A DNA stretch of 64,000 bases, taken from assembly GCA_001931905.2 (NCBI GenBank), contig MSJI02000748.1, positions 1 through 64,000 of the forward strand. Reading direction: 5' to 3'. This DNA comes from Cladosporium sp. IMV 00045 (Eukaryota > Ascomycota > Dothideomycetes > Cladosporiales > Cladosporiaceae). The translations under genes were made by a program, and so were the position numbers. Below the pieces are notes generated by a model, which did not search any database, was not told the DNA's origin, and was given only the letters and a program-made list of their open reading frames with translations. Every line of letters begins with the position of its first letter. Positions within the stretch are counted from its first letter, which is position 1. Shown one piece after another: positions 22,224-33,669 of this stretch.

Positions 22224-25200
22224 TCACAACCCCGTGATCTTCTTAAGCCAACTACCAGCCTTGCTCTCCCCTCTCTGCGGCATGGCCGGCCTTCCGTCAA
22301 AAGTCTTCACGCCATCCATATTATCATAACCCATCGAATTGACAGCGCCGCCCATCCCCCTACTCCTCCCACCAACACCACCCTCGTAGCGCACGCGCCT
22401 CCGCTCCGGGTCTTCAGTACTATACCCGTCCAAATCGCGATGGCGATCCTTTGCCTTGCGCCTCGAATGCCTCAACTCCCTCGCCGTGAGGTCCTCGTCC
22501 ATGATATTGTCGGGCGCGTTGTCCTGCGCGAAATGCACCGGCGCGTCGATGATGGTGCCCTCGACGGGCGGCGGGGGCGGCGGGTCGGAGCTAACGGAGT
22601 GCACCCAAGAAGCCGTTTTGTCTTTTCCGGTCTTCATGAAGGGCGCGCCGTCAGCGTCGTACTCTTGCGCGGAGGGAGGGAGCGCACCGTCGCCGTATGG
22701 CGGATGCTCACCGTTGCGTTTGTCAAAGTACCCGTCGACCGCGGCGGGTCGCTCGGAGCGCCGGCGCGAGTGGCGCGGGCGTTCTTTGTCGCCGGGCGTT
22801 TCGGCCATGGAATGGCGCATGCGCCGCTCTTCGTGTCGGATGCGTCGCGCTTCTTCGTCTTCGGGCGCGTGGGATCGTCGGCGTTCCGTTCTGGGCCGTG
22901 TGGCGTCTTCTTCCATGCGTGCGTGATCGCGCTGTCTGCGGCGCTCGCGACGTTCTTCGGATTTGATCTCCTCTTGCGCAATACGTTCTTCATCGAGACG
23001 GCGAGCTTCCCGCTCAGCATGTCTAGCCTTGCGAGCCTCTCTTCTGATTTCCTCGTCTTCACGCATGGCACGGTCGCGCTCCACGCGGCGGGCCTCGTGG
23101 CGCGCAGCGCGCTCTGGGTCCTCTGCTAGCATTCGCTCCCTTCGTTCGCGACGCTCCGCCCGACGAGCTTCGCGAGCAGCTGCATCTTCCACATCAGTGA
23201 CAGGGGCACCTTCGATGGGCGGCTCACCGTCAGCAGATCTCTGCGAGCGATGAAGCCTTCGGTCCTCGCGGCGGAGACGCTTGGAAGCCTCATCGTCGTA
23301 CGCGGGGGCACGCTTGCGACGTGAAGTCTCGTACTCGCTCTCGTAGGCGCGGCTTTGTCGTCGCTCCATGGTCGGTTTTCCAGAGAGAGCACCCAGCAAA
23401 CCACCAATGATGCCTCCCTTCTTCATGGAATCGGTACGTTTGAGCGGAGAAGGCTTGTCGACAAAGGCGTAGTCGTCGGGGCCAGACGTGACTCTGGCTT
23501 CGTCGCGCGGCGCATCAACCATGACGGCGTCTTCGTTGCCGAGTCCGCCAGACATGTACGCAGAGTCGTGCTTAGAACGACGAGACTTGTGTTGTCTGCG
23601 ATCCCTAGGAGGTTCCTCGGCAGTCGGAGAGTCACCCACGACGTCGTCGCTGTCCAGAGAGTAAGGATCCGGGACTCTGCGCATCTTCTTCTCCTTGATG
23701 GTGCCGCTTCTGCCAGTAAAGCCCATCACCTTCGCGGCTTTGGCAGCGACGTCCTTCGCACCTGGGTCATCAGGTGGCGGAGAGATCATTCCGTTGTCAT
23801 CAACAGCGGTAGAGTGGCGGCGCGAGGGTCTCGGAACATCCCTGGAAGAATGCTGTCGCGTGGACTTGGAGCGAGATGGCGTCGCACCACCCATGCCAAA
23901 CATGCCAGCGATACCTGCGCCACGCGAGTTCGAAGAACGGCCCTTGCCTTCGTCCGAGCCGTCAGACTTGGCCGTCTTCTCCAGAGGATCGCGGTCGGCA
24001 GGCTTGCGCGCAGACTTCGATCGCGAGAGGTTGGTTGGTCTCTCCTTGACTGGCGACGAAGGCTTGCTCTTGGAGCTCGATTTGGGCGGCGGAGCCTGTG
24101 CGCCCCAGAAGCCCCACGACTGCGATCCTTGATCGCGCACAACCTTCGGTCGTTCCTTCTTTGCTGATCGCGACTCGTCTTTGGAGCGCGAAGAGTGCTC
24201 TTGGGAACGCGACTTTTCAGGCTTTTCGGGCTTCTCGGGTGGTGGCGTTGGCATCGGCGCGTCATCCATGTCCAGGAGATCAAGAGCAGGTGCCTCTTCT
24301 TTTTTCGAAGACGACTTGCTCGAAGAAGACTTGCTGGATTTCTTCTCCTTGTCTTTGCTGGATGACTTCTTGGGAGCGGGTGCGGGGACAGGTTCAGGCT
24401 CAGGCGCGGGCATTTCTTCCTCCTTAGGTGGGAAGTAATCGTCAACAGGGAAACCACCAGGGATGGGAGTAGATGATTCCGCGATTGGAGGCGGTGTGGA
24501 TTCCTTCTTTTCTTTCTTGGATGAAGAAGACTTGCTCTTCTTGTCCTTGGAAGACTTCTTCTCCTCGACGGGCGACACGTCAACAACAGGAGGCTCAGGG
24601 TCCGCGAGAAGGTCCGGTTCGGGAGCAGGAGGCGGAGAAGCAGCGGATTTGGAGGACTTCTTGGAGTCCTTTGATTTAGTAGGCTCAGGATCGCCCTGCA
24701 GCGCCTTGATGCGATCTTGAATCTTGGAAGAAGACTTGCTCGACTTGGACTTGGAGGTGGTGTCGGGCTCGTCAGCAAAGCTGACTTCTGGCATCTTCGC
24801 CTCGGCCGTTGCGAACGCGCCCTCATTGGCCCAGTCGTCAGAGGCAATCTCCTTTGGCGCGGCGGGCTTCTTGGTGGACGACTTGAGCGACGCGCCCCAG
24901 AATCCCCAGCCGTCCGCTTTCGGCGCCTCCCGTGTTTCATCCGCCAACGGCTCGGCTTCTGCGTGTTCTGGTTCAGGTTCGGGCTTCGGCTCCTCCTTTT
25001 CCTTCTTGGAGTCCGACGATTTCTTGCTGGATTTGCTGTCCTTGCTGTCGGTCTTGCTGAGCTTGTCGCTGCCCTTCTTTTTGTCCTTGGAAGACGACTT
25101 CTTGGCGGCGGGCGCTTCTTCTGGGACTTCCAGTAAATCGCCCGCATCGTCGCCCATCGCGGCAGCAAACGCCTCCTCGTCGGCTTTCTTCTGCGCTTCC

Positions 25201-28200
25201 TCGTCAGCCAGCCTCTGCGCCTCTTCGGCGGCAGCCTTCTCCTCCTTCTCTTTCTTCTTCTTCTCCTTCTCTTCCTTTTCCTTGTCTTTGGATGAAGACT
25301 TGCTGCTGCCCCACAGACTGCTGCCCCACCCAGAGGAGGATTTCTTCTCCTTCTTTTCCTCTTTCTTCTCCTCCTTGGGTGGTTCGGCTTCGTCGACGAT
25401 GGCGACAATGTCATCTGGCGATTCCTGATTGGAATCTTTCGATTTCGTCTTTTCAAGCTTCGCGTCGTCGCCCTTTTTGCCCTTCTTATCCTTCTTTGAC
25501 TTTGTAGTCGTGCCGAATGACCAAGGATCGTCCGCTGGGGGCTCATTGACATCGATCAGAGGAGCTGCAAGTTCAGGCTCCGGTTCAGGCTCAACAGGAG
25601 GCGGCGGAGGAGATGGCTCTGCTGCGCCCTTCTTCCCTTTCTTCTTGTCCTTCTTACCCGTAGTCCAGCTCGCCCAGGGATCTTCCTCGGCAGACTTCTC
25701 CTGCACAGATTCCGGTAAGACAACAGATGCATCAGGGCTGGGCTCGACGGAGACTTCAACAATGTCTTTGGACTTGTCGCCCTTCTTTTTCTTTTCCTTC
25801 TTGCCAGTCGCCCAGCTGCCCCAGGGGTCCTCTTCGGCTTTGGGTTCGTCAACAGCAGCCGGCGATAGGACAGGCTCAGGCTCAGGAATAGGCTCAGGTT
25901 CCGGTTCTTTTCCTTTCTTCTTTTTCTTGTCCTTGCTTGAGCTGCCCCAGCCAAAACTCCAGTCATTGGACTCGGCGACAGGCTCGGGCTCGGGAACAAC
26001 TGGTGGCGGTGGGGGAGGCTCTTCGACAGCAGCGCCCTTCTTACCTTTCTTTTTCTTGCCAGTATCGCCCCAGCCGCCACCTGACCAGTCGTCCACTGGC
26101 TCCGCAGCAGGAGGGGGAGCAGGTGGTTCCTCAACGGCAGGAGCGGCGGGTTCATCGAAAGAACCCCAGTCGAAAGCACCCTTTTTCTTCTTGTCTTTCT
26201 TAGAAGCCGGAGCACCCCACCCACCAAAATCGTCAGCTGGTGGCTCAGGAGCAGGAGGTTCAGGCTCGGGAGGAGGTGGAGGAGGTTCTTCAGCGACGAG
26301 GAGACCCTTTTTCTTGGCCTTTTTCTTGTCTTTGGCAGACATGCCGAATCCGCCCCAGCTGTCTTCAACCGGTGCCGGTTCAGGCTCAGCAGGGGGAGGT
26401 TCAGGAATCGGTTCAGGTTCCGGCTCAGGAGGGGGTGGAGGAGGCTCTTCAGCAACGAGAAGACCCTTTTTCTTGGCCTTCTTCTTGTCCTTTGCAGACA
26501 TTCCGAACCCACCCCACATGTCATCTTCTTTCTTCTCTTCCGCGGGAGGGGCGGGTTCAGGCTCGGGAACGACGACGACGGGCTCAGGTTCAGGTGTAGG
26601 TTCAGGCTCAGGCTCGGCCTTGCCCTTTTTCTTCTTCTTGTCTTTCTTCGAAGTAGAGAAACCCCACGGATCATCTTCGACAGGCTTTTCGGGCTCAGGA
26701 GGCGGGGGTGGAGGAGCCTCGACGACCGGTTCGGGTTCAGGCTCAGGCTCCCAGGAAAAGGCAGAAGCGCCCTTTTTCTTCTTCTTGTCTTTCTTAGCCG
26801 GAATGGCAGCCCAGGGGTCCTCTTCTTCCTTCTTCTCCTCCTTGGGCGGTTCGGGAGCAGGATCATCCAAGCCAAAGTCGAAAGCGCCCTTCTTCTTGTC
26901 CTTCTTCGTCGAAGCGAAGCCCCATCCCGAATCCATGTCGTCCTTTGGTGGTTCTTCAGTACTGGCGCCAAAACCCCAAGACGAAGCACCACCGCCTGAT
27001 CCCCAGCCGCCTCCCCAACCGCTGGATCCTTTGTTATCCAGACCGAGGTCGCCTAGCTGCGGCGCGCCCTTGTCATCGTTGAGGTTCACGTCGTCGAATG
27101 CCTTGTCAGTCGCAGGTGGCGGATCGGGTTCGGCCTGCGAGGTGGGTTAGAACTTGAGCATAGCTATATCGATATACCGCCATCGTCATATTAACAAGAA
27201 AGAGGGGTCGCGTGAGTACCTCTAGCGTGTATTTACAACACTAGAGTACGGAGCGGTATGATATGCAGGGTGAAGTGCGGAGGCCTAGATTACGGCCAGC
27301 CAGCCGCCTGCTATCCCGCTTCGTGCTGTAAGCGCGGCCCGGATAATCACACCATCAAGCGGTGAGACATAGCTCCAAAGTATTTCTTATAGCAATTCGG
27401 CGCGCGAAAGAAAGAGGGAAACAAAAACGACTTTGACTGACCTTGCCTTTCTTGCCTTTCTTCTTTTTGCCTGTCGTAGCAAATCCCCACATGTCGTCGG
27501 CGGCGGCCTCAGGCGCAGCAGCCGGTTCAGGAGCAGCCGGTTCGGGTTCAGGTTCAGGTTCAGGCTCTGGAGGAGGAGGCTCAGGCTCAGCTGCTTTGCC
27601 CTTCTTGCCTTTCTTCTTCTTGCCGGCTGTCGCAAAACTGCCCCAATCGTCTTCTGCGGGCTCAGCAGGAGGAGGAGCCGGTTCTTCAGGTGGAGGAGGT
27701 TCAGCGGCCGCGGCCTCCTCTTCCTCCTTCTTTTTCTTCTCCTCTTCATCTTCGAACTCTTCCCTGCGCAGAGGATTAGCATCATTCTCTCGATCGACAA
27801 TCGTCACCAAAGACTTTGTCCTCAGACAAGCCGAACCTACCAAGCATTCTTCTTTTTCTTTTTCTTGTTCTTCTTCCCACCAACAGCGCCCCAAATATCG
27901 TCAGGATCCTCGCCGCCACCACCGTCTCCGCCGCCAGGAGGATCGCCTCCAGCTCCATCGCCTGCGCCTCCTGCATCTCCAGCATCTCCGCCGCCGCCCG
28001 CTCCCTCATCCGGAGGCGGCGCCTCTTCCTTCTTCTCGCCATCGTCGTCTGCCCATTTAGCGTTCTGTGCCGCTTTCGCCGCCTTCTTGGCCTTCTTGTT
28101 CGCATGGAATCGAATCCCTCGCGGTTGCGTGAAATCCACCTTATCGTCCGAACGACGCTGCGAGTCGCGAGACTTGGAACCGTGAGGGCCTGCCTCGAGC

Positions 28201-28583
28201 TTTACGTCTACGAGACTCTGGTGAACCACAGCCAAAGCGCCAGTGCCGGTGTAATCTGGAGGAAGATCCGCTATGCTTTCCTCGTACGATGGCGGCGGCA
28301 AGAGGTCCAGAGTTTGGGAAGTGTAGGTCTCGCATTGTTTGTCCTTGATTTCACGGAATCTCCTACCGCTGCAAGCGTGCTGTGCACTCCTACGAAATTT
28401 CATGTCCCTGCTGTTTTTGCTGCCATGGTGGAAACGAGTCCACAGCTCCGCGAGAGCTTCAATCTCCCTTTCAAGAAGCCATGTGCTTTCAACCGACGCA
28501 GGTCTCTGCTGCTGTGTATTCAAATCCTCGACCAAAGGCGTGACAGGGAGGTCGCCGGTGTATAAGGCGACGATTGCTGCCAT
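22224..28583 (-). CDS. Giant disordered protein with Trp-Gly/poly-Lys modules and Pro-Glu spacers (copy 1, complete)
   Basis: Function unknown. Model: exons 28583-27841, 27763-27442 and 27134-22224, introns 27764-27840 (branch TGCTAATC) and 27135-27441, giving 1991 residues. The N-terminal 200 residues are the least repetitive and carry PPPSYEE (about 96) and PPDYT (about 108), candidate PPxY/arrestin-type or WW-domain ligands. From about 230 onward there are fourteen clear modules of the form acidic-W-G-x(3-8) followed by KKDKKKKG. They are separated by spacers of repeated Pro-Glu, and two neighbouring modules are almost identical. The rest is Ser/Lys-rich, then a long Arg/Glu-rich charged stretch likely to form helix (about 1600-1850), ending in SWLKKITGL. 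Some organisational likeness to septal tethers such as leashin is possible but not demonstrated. No catalytic domain is seen. Confidence 0.75.
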
Positions 28584-31142
28584 TTGCGGAGTGGAACCCA
28601 GAACTGATTTGGAGAGAAGAGGCTGGGAGCATTGAAGGCGATGGGTAGATTCGGGCGGGCGGAGAGAGTTGTGCAGCGTCAGAGGTGAGAGTGAGTTGGG
28701 AGGTGGTAGCAGCAGCAGCAGACGGAAAGAATGCAGTAGTATAGGATAGCTCTTAGTCTAGTAATATTTCAGGGAGAGAGGCCGCGAAAAATGGTAGGAT
28801 AGTCCAAGACCGTTCGTGATTGTCGCGCGGGAGGGTGTGGTGTGTGGCTCGGGTGTGTTCCAGTCGTAGGCCGGGCGCTTTGCCCGCTTGAGCAAGCAGC
28901 GCTGCAGGCACGAGGAGAGGGGAGGCGTTTTCGCTCCCAGCTGTCTGTGTATCAGGCCAATCGGTTGCCGAGATTGCTCGCCAGACCCTACACACTCGTG
29001 CTCATGGCGGGTGAGAGTGTCTTGGAGGAGGGGGAGGAGGGAGGTGGAAGCGTTTCACAATCGAAGTAGTAGTCAAATAGCAGGCAGGCGACGGGTCTGG
29101 GTTTTTGTTGCTGAGCCGACGATGACCACGACTACGATCAACTAGAGATGCAGCATGCAGATTTTTCGAGGGCGGCTACCTACTACGACATTCTCCCTCC
29201 CACCCGAGAGCAGCATGACCGTGTCCGTGACCATGAGCTTCTTTTTCCTGCCACCAGGCCTGCAATAGTATGGGCGTATGCGGCGAATTGGTGACTCGCT
29301 GCGTTGGAGTCGCCCTCACCGCCAGAACTGATTACTGGAGTGGCAGGCCAAACACGGCGCGAGCAGCACGCGGTCCGCTGCCGCCACGGGGAGCGTGTGG
29401 AGCATGTCGTGCATCGTCGACAGACCTCACTGGTGCTACACCCTCGCCCGCCTGCAGTAGCTCGCCGCGCTGCCTCACTTCTTCTGCACATCCACACTGC
29501 CCATGTGGAGTCACGCCGTGGTCGCGCTCTCGGCCAGATGACGCCCGTTCAACAGGACGTTGGGTTAGGTAGGAATGTCAATCGACATGTGGGAAGAAAA
29601 CGACACCCGAGGCAGCGAGGGCAGGCGTAATGCCCAACCGTGACCGCCCGGCCTTTCTCGCCTTCTCTTCGGACGACCGTCTCACCGTCTCGACCATGTG
29701 GCGAAGAACGATGGCAAACGATGCAAGGAAGGGCAGATCTATATCTTCGCCAGCGTCCCTGCTTTTGCGTGGCTTGCCTCGCTGATCTGAAGGGTCGTCT
29801 TTCGTCAAGGTCGCGCGCCGGGCCAAATGTCCTGCATCTCGCCCTGCTGCAAGCCTGCATATCCAGCATTGCCGGAATCGGTAGAGATGCCCAACGTCTT
29901 GCTTGACCGCGATGCATTCGTGGCATTAATGCGGGGCGTGGCAAAACAGGCCTCGTCGTTCCCGTTGAGGAGTATTATGATGATATACAAGGAAATGCAA
30001 TACGTAGCCTCGTCGACTGACCGGCTAGCAGCAAATGGCCCTCGCGCAAATAATGCAGTAGATTCTGTCTGACCGTTCGCGGATGTGAGGCGAAAACGCA
30101 TGTTCGCATGGAGTCTGAGACACGGGACTGGCGGTGGGAAGAAAATCGTACTCACCTCGTTATGACGATTTTCACTATGTGGAGTGCGCTGAGGCGTCCG
30201 AGGTACAAATTACCGTAGGAATAATGAGACCTCCAGGTCTGAGCAGAGCATGTACAAACCTGACTGGCCGCGATGCTGCGCCATGAAAAGTAGGCAAGCA
30301 AACACAAGCCCATGTCCTTTGCTAATCAAGCAACGGTGCTCGATAATTCATTGATCATGAAAGCTGGAATATCCCGCACAGGCATGCTAGTATCGGTATT
30401 GGTAGGCAGAAATCCAAAATTGGATCCCATTGCCGCCAGGAACCAGAAACCAGAATCCCAAGCCTCTGGCAAAACAGAATTGTATGAGAATTCAAGACGT
30501 CCCAGCACTCGCATTCCCAGACGACCCCGATCTACCAAACATTTACCAAACATGAACCAGCAAGCCTAATCACCGCAACATATTTTCTGGAAATGGTTCG
30601 CTGAAGAGCCTTCAACGTACGCGACCACCACCACTAGCTACTCTAGAAAATTCGCTAGCACAAATGCCATATTTATCAGATCTAAGTAACTCTCCATCCT
30701 TGAAACCAACTGTCTCTGTTCCGGGCATGCTTATACGGCCGAGGGTATAATTCAACAAGACCAATAGCATGCTCTTTAGGGGCTAGTGCTATTCAATCGA
30801 GGATACAGATTTGTTCGGATTGGTTCTAGGTCAAACAACAAGAGAAAGGAAAAGTACGAGGGAAAGGGAAAGGAAAAGAAATAGAGAATACAATTATCTG
30901 TCATTCAAGCTAATAATGGTTAGGTATACTAGTTCTCCGATTTGGTATCGCTCGTGTGGTTCACTGATGATAATGCCTGAGATGGTTGCAGAGCCCAGAT
31001 GCTGCTGGGTCCAAGCTGGTGTTTGACCTGTCAGTCAGGGTAGTCGGGGGAGGTGGTGCAACGGTGCAATACCGGACTGTGGTGTAGTTTGGCTGAGGAT
31101 GGAGTCAACACTTCGGTCGACTCAAGCAACCCTCTCGCCCCT
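28584..31142. other. Intergenic, 2.6 kb, no gene supported
   Basis: Lies between the start of the giant gene and the 3' end of the F-box gene. Open frames here do not survive in the duplicate copy: the copies differ by indels that are not multiples of three (for example near 29230-29270 against 58870-58920), so the region is judged non-coding. Between about 30285 and 30720 there is sequence absent or replaced in the second copy. Confidence 0.65.
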
Positions 31143-32754
31143 TCAACCATCCTCACCATCACTCTCCCCCTCCGCCTCACCGTCCTCAGCCTCCGGCGAC
31201 CTCTGAACATTCCAAAGAATGAATGGCCCCGAATACATCCTATCCCCCTCTCCATCCGACGGACACCACCACCTGCCCACCATGATCTTCCCACCCGGAA
31301 GCACAATGCCCTCATAAGCCCACAAATTCTCCAAATCAATCGCCCCATCCGCCTCCCTGAAATACTTCATGAGCGTCATCCTCTGCCACCCGGGAATGCC
31401 ATGCTGCGGCGGCAGCGGGTTCAGCCACCCATCGGCCTGGAAATCATCGTCGGAGTCCTGGCCCCTGCCCTGCATGCGTGTGCTCATCTCGGTGAAATTC
31501 TGCACCTTGTAGGGGCCGTTGGCGCGCAGCTGGGCGCGCGTGCGCGCGCGGTTGATGGGCATTTTGAGGGAGGAGAGGTGTTTCTCGAAGGCACGGGGCC
31601 AGGTGCCCGCGGAGGCGTCGGAGGGGAATTTCAGCACGAGGTCCTGGAACGGGTGGTCTGGGTCGTCCTCGCCGTTGAGTTGGTCCATGATGGGGTCGTC
31701 CCAGCTCTTGCCGCTGCGCGTGTTAGAGATCTGCAGCCCGCGCTCGAGGAAGGCGTAGCTGCCCTTCCAGTAGCGGCCGAGGGGGTAGCCGCAGTCGACG
31801 ATCTGGGTGGTGTGGAAAGTCGGACGGTCGTGAGTGGCGAGGGCTTCGAAGGCGTCGGCGAGGGCCTCGGTCTTGCGGTTGAGGTGCTGGTGCCAGAATT
31901 GCAGGTTGCGCAAGAGCCATTGCATGTTGATGTCGGCGCCGCAGGCACCGAAGAGCACGGGCGCGGTGATGTTGTCGGCGTACGCCATCATTTGCGCGTC
32001 TGGGAAGCCCATGTGGGAGTCGGACCAGGGCTTGTCGAGGGCGAAGAGGGCGGGAGCGAGGGCGCATTGGACGGCGTAGAGGAAGTTGGTTTTGGGGTCG
32101 GAAGGGATGCCGAAGGTGTGCTTTTGGGAGCTGCTGTCTTGCCCGATGACCTGGAAGAGGTTGCTCTTTTCGAGGAACGAAAGGATCTGGTTGAGGTTCT
32201 TGGACTCATATCCGACGGTGATTTGGCCTGGCTTGACACTGAAGGCTTCTATTCTGACGTTAGTCACATGCGAGTGCGTTGGATCGAGGCAGAAGTCTTC
32301 ACTCACCGACGATCAAATCTCTCAAGATCTGAAGAGCAGCGGTCTCCTTCTTAGTCTGTCCTTTGTCGAAGGACAGCTGCGGCTTCACGCGCTGAGCTTG
32401 GAAAGCAACATCGATGACTTTGAGCACCGACTTGCGGATCTTGTACTGCTCGTAGAACTTCTTATTGTCGATCAACTGCTGGCCAGTGGAAGTGAGGGCA
32501 AAGTTCGGGTAGTCGAATTCTTTGAGGAAGCGGTGGCGGAAGAAAGAGTAGCCCGTGGCGGCAAGGTGGTTCTGGACCTTGGTGCAGGATTTGGAGAAGT
32601 TGGAAAGATCGTGGTCCGAGAGGTTGTGGCCGATCTGAAGGATCATCTGCGAGCGAGTCAATTGATGTACTTCAAAGATAATTGGCATATTATTGCATAC
32701 CTCAGCCGAAAGGGCATAGAAGAGCGAGCCTCCGCCCGCATTGGTGGTCGACAT
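31143..32754 (-). CDS. F-box protein (copy 1)
   Basis: Likely substrate adaptor of an SCF ubiquitin ligase. Model: exons 32754-32701, 32646-32307 and 32248-31143, introns 32647-32700 and 32249-32306, giving 499 residues. The F-box-like helix set begins MILQIGHNLSDHDLSNFSKSC directly after the first intron (about 19). The rest is a fungal C-terminal region without a named repeat, ending in a conserved WWCPSDGEGDRMYSGPF block and an acidic tail. The second acceptor is AATAG, because the nearer GTCAG would create a stop. Start choice: ATG 32754 is kept in both copies; an upstream in-frame ATG at 32874 would add 40 residues, but the duplicate has ATA there. Intron and exon lengths are identical in the two copies, which supports the model. 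Confidence 0.78.
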
Positions 32755-33669
32755 GGCGATCAACGCCGATGCAATGTTGTTGATATTGAGTTTGATGGGT
32801 ACCGGAGGTCTGGAAAGGCCTGACCGTTGCTCACGCTGTGATTGGGGCTTCGGGCCACGCGAAAGTGGGTTCATCGATATCGGTGTCGTTCTGTCGATAC
32901 AGATGCTTGATATTGACAACAAGAAGGATTGGTTCGGCGGGCAAGAAGGAATAGAACACACCACCTTGTAGATGTTGCAAAGATGGTGAAGAGAAGGGAG
33001 GTGGTGTTGCGGTGGAAGAGCCTAGTCTTATAGACGGCAGCTGATGCTTACCTTTCACATGCACCGGTAACCCTTCGAGACTGTGCACCTCCAACCGCCT
33101 GCGAATGTGAAAGCGGCCAGTTAGTCCCTCATTGGTGTTAAATGAATTCAAGTGATGGGTGAAGATTGCCCTTAGATCTTGCGCTGAGGGTGATGGCGCA
33201 TATCCTGGATAATTTGTAATTATGTTGTTACGGTCGCCGCCGTTGAGTCGTGTTGGCCTACGTCGAAGGAGAACCCAAGTCGAGGGTTTCAGCAAATCGT
33301 ATTCACCTGCTCATTCACGTTGACACAGGCACTTCTCAAATGCGTCCAACTTACGCCGTTGATAAGTCGTCATGCGACGATCTTGTATGAGCAGCGTGCA
33401 TAGAGCATATCTGTCACAAGTAGCGGGCCTTGCTGCATCGTTCCGCTCACATGTCGAGAATGCGATCTCAGGCAGACGCCAGCTTACAAGCGCCGCTGGA
33501 AGCATGCACATGATCAGGGTCCTGTTCAGCACATGAGGAGGAACTTGTATGAATGAAGCCTGCGTGCATGAAATGGAAGGAGCAAAATAGAAATGGGAGG
33601 AGCAAAATAGAACCGTATTGATCTTGCCTATCTGGCATTGGTGTGCTGGCAACTTGAGGTGAGACATTC
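32755..33669. other. Intergenic upstream of F-box gene, no gene supported
   Basis: A 154-codon frame (32831-33295 minus) is also open in the duplicate but differs at far more amino acids (about one in five) than the true genes do (about 7%), so it is treated as non-coding 5' flank. Confidence 0.55.

Noticed and set aside
23786..25552. 588-codon minus-strand Arg-rich frame
   Set aside because: Alternative frame of the giant gene with extreme Arg/Pro composition; the main frame continues into spliced exons with matching splice sites, this one does not.
25429..27150. 573-codon plus-strand frame
   Set aside because: Antisense shadow of exon 3 of the giant gene, open only because of the repetitive codon pattern.
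29183..29497. Cys/Arg-rich frames in the 29-kb spacer
   Set aside because: The duplicate carries frame-breaking indels here, so the frames are chance.
32831..33295. 154-codon frame upstream of the F-box gene, open in both copies
   Set aside because: Amino-acid differences between copies are about one in five, much higher than in the true genes at similar DNA divergence, so the frame is not under coding constraint.
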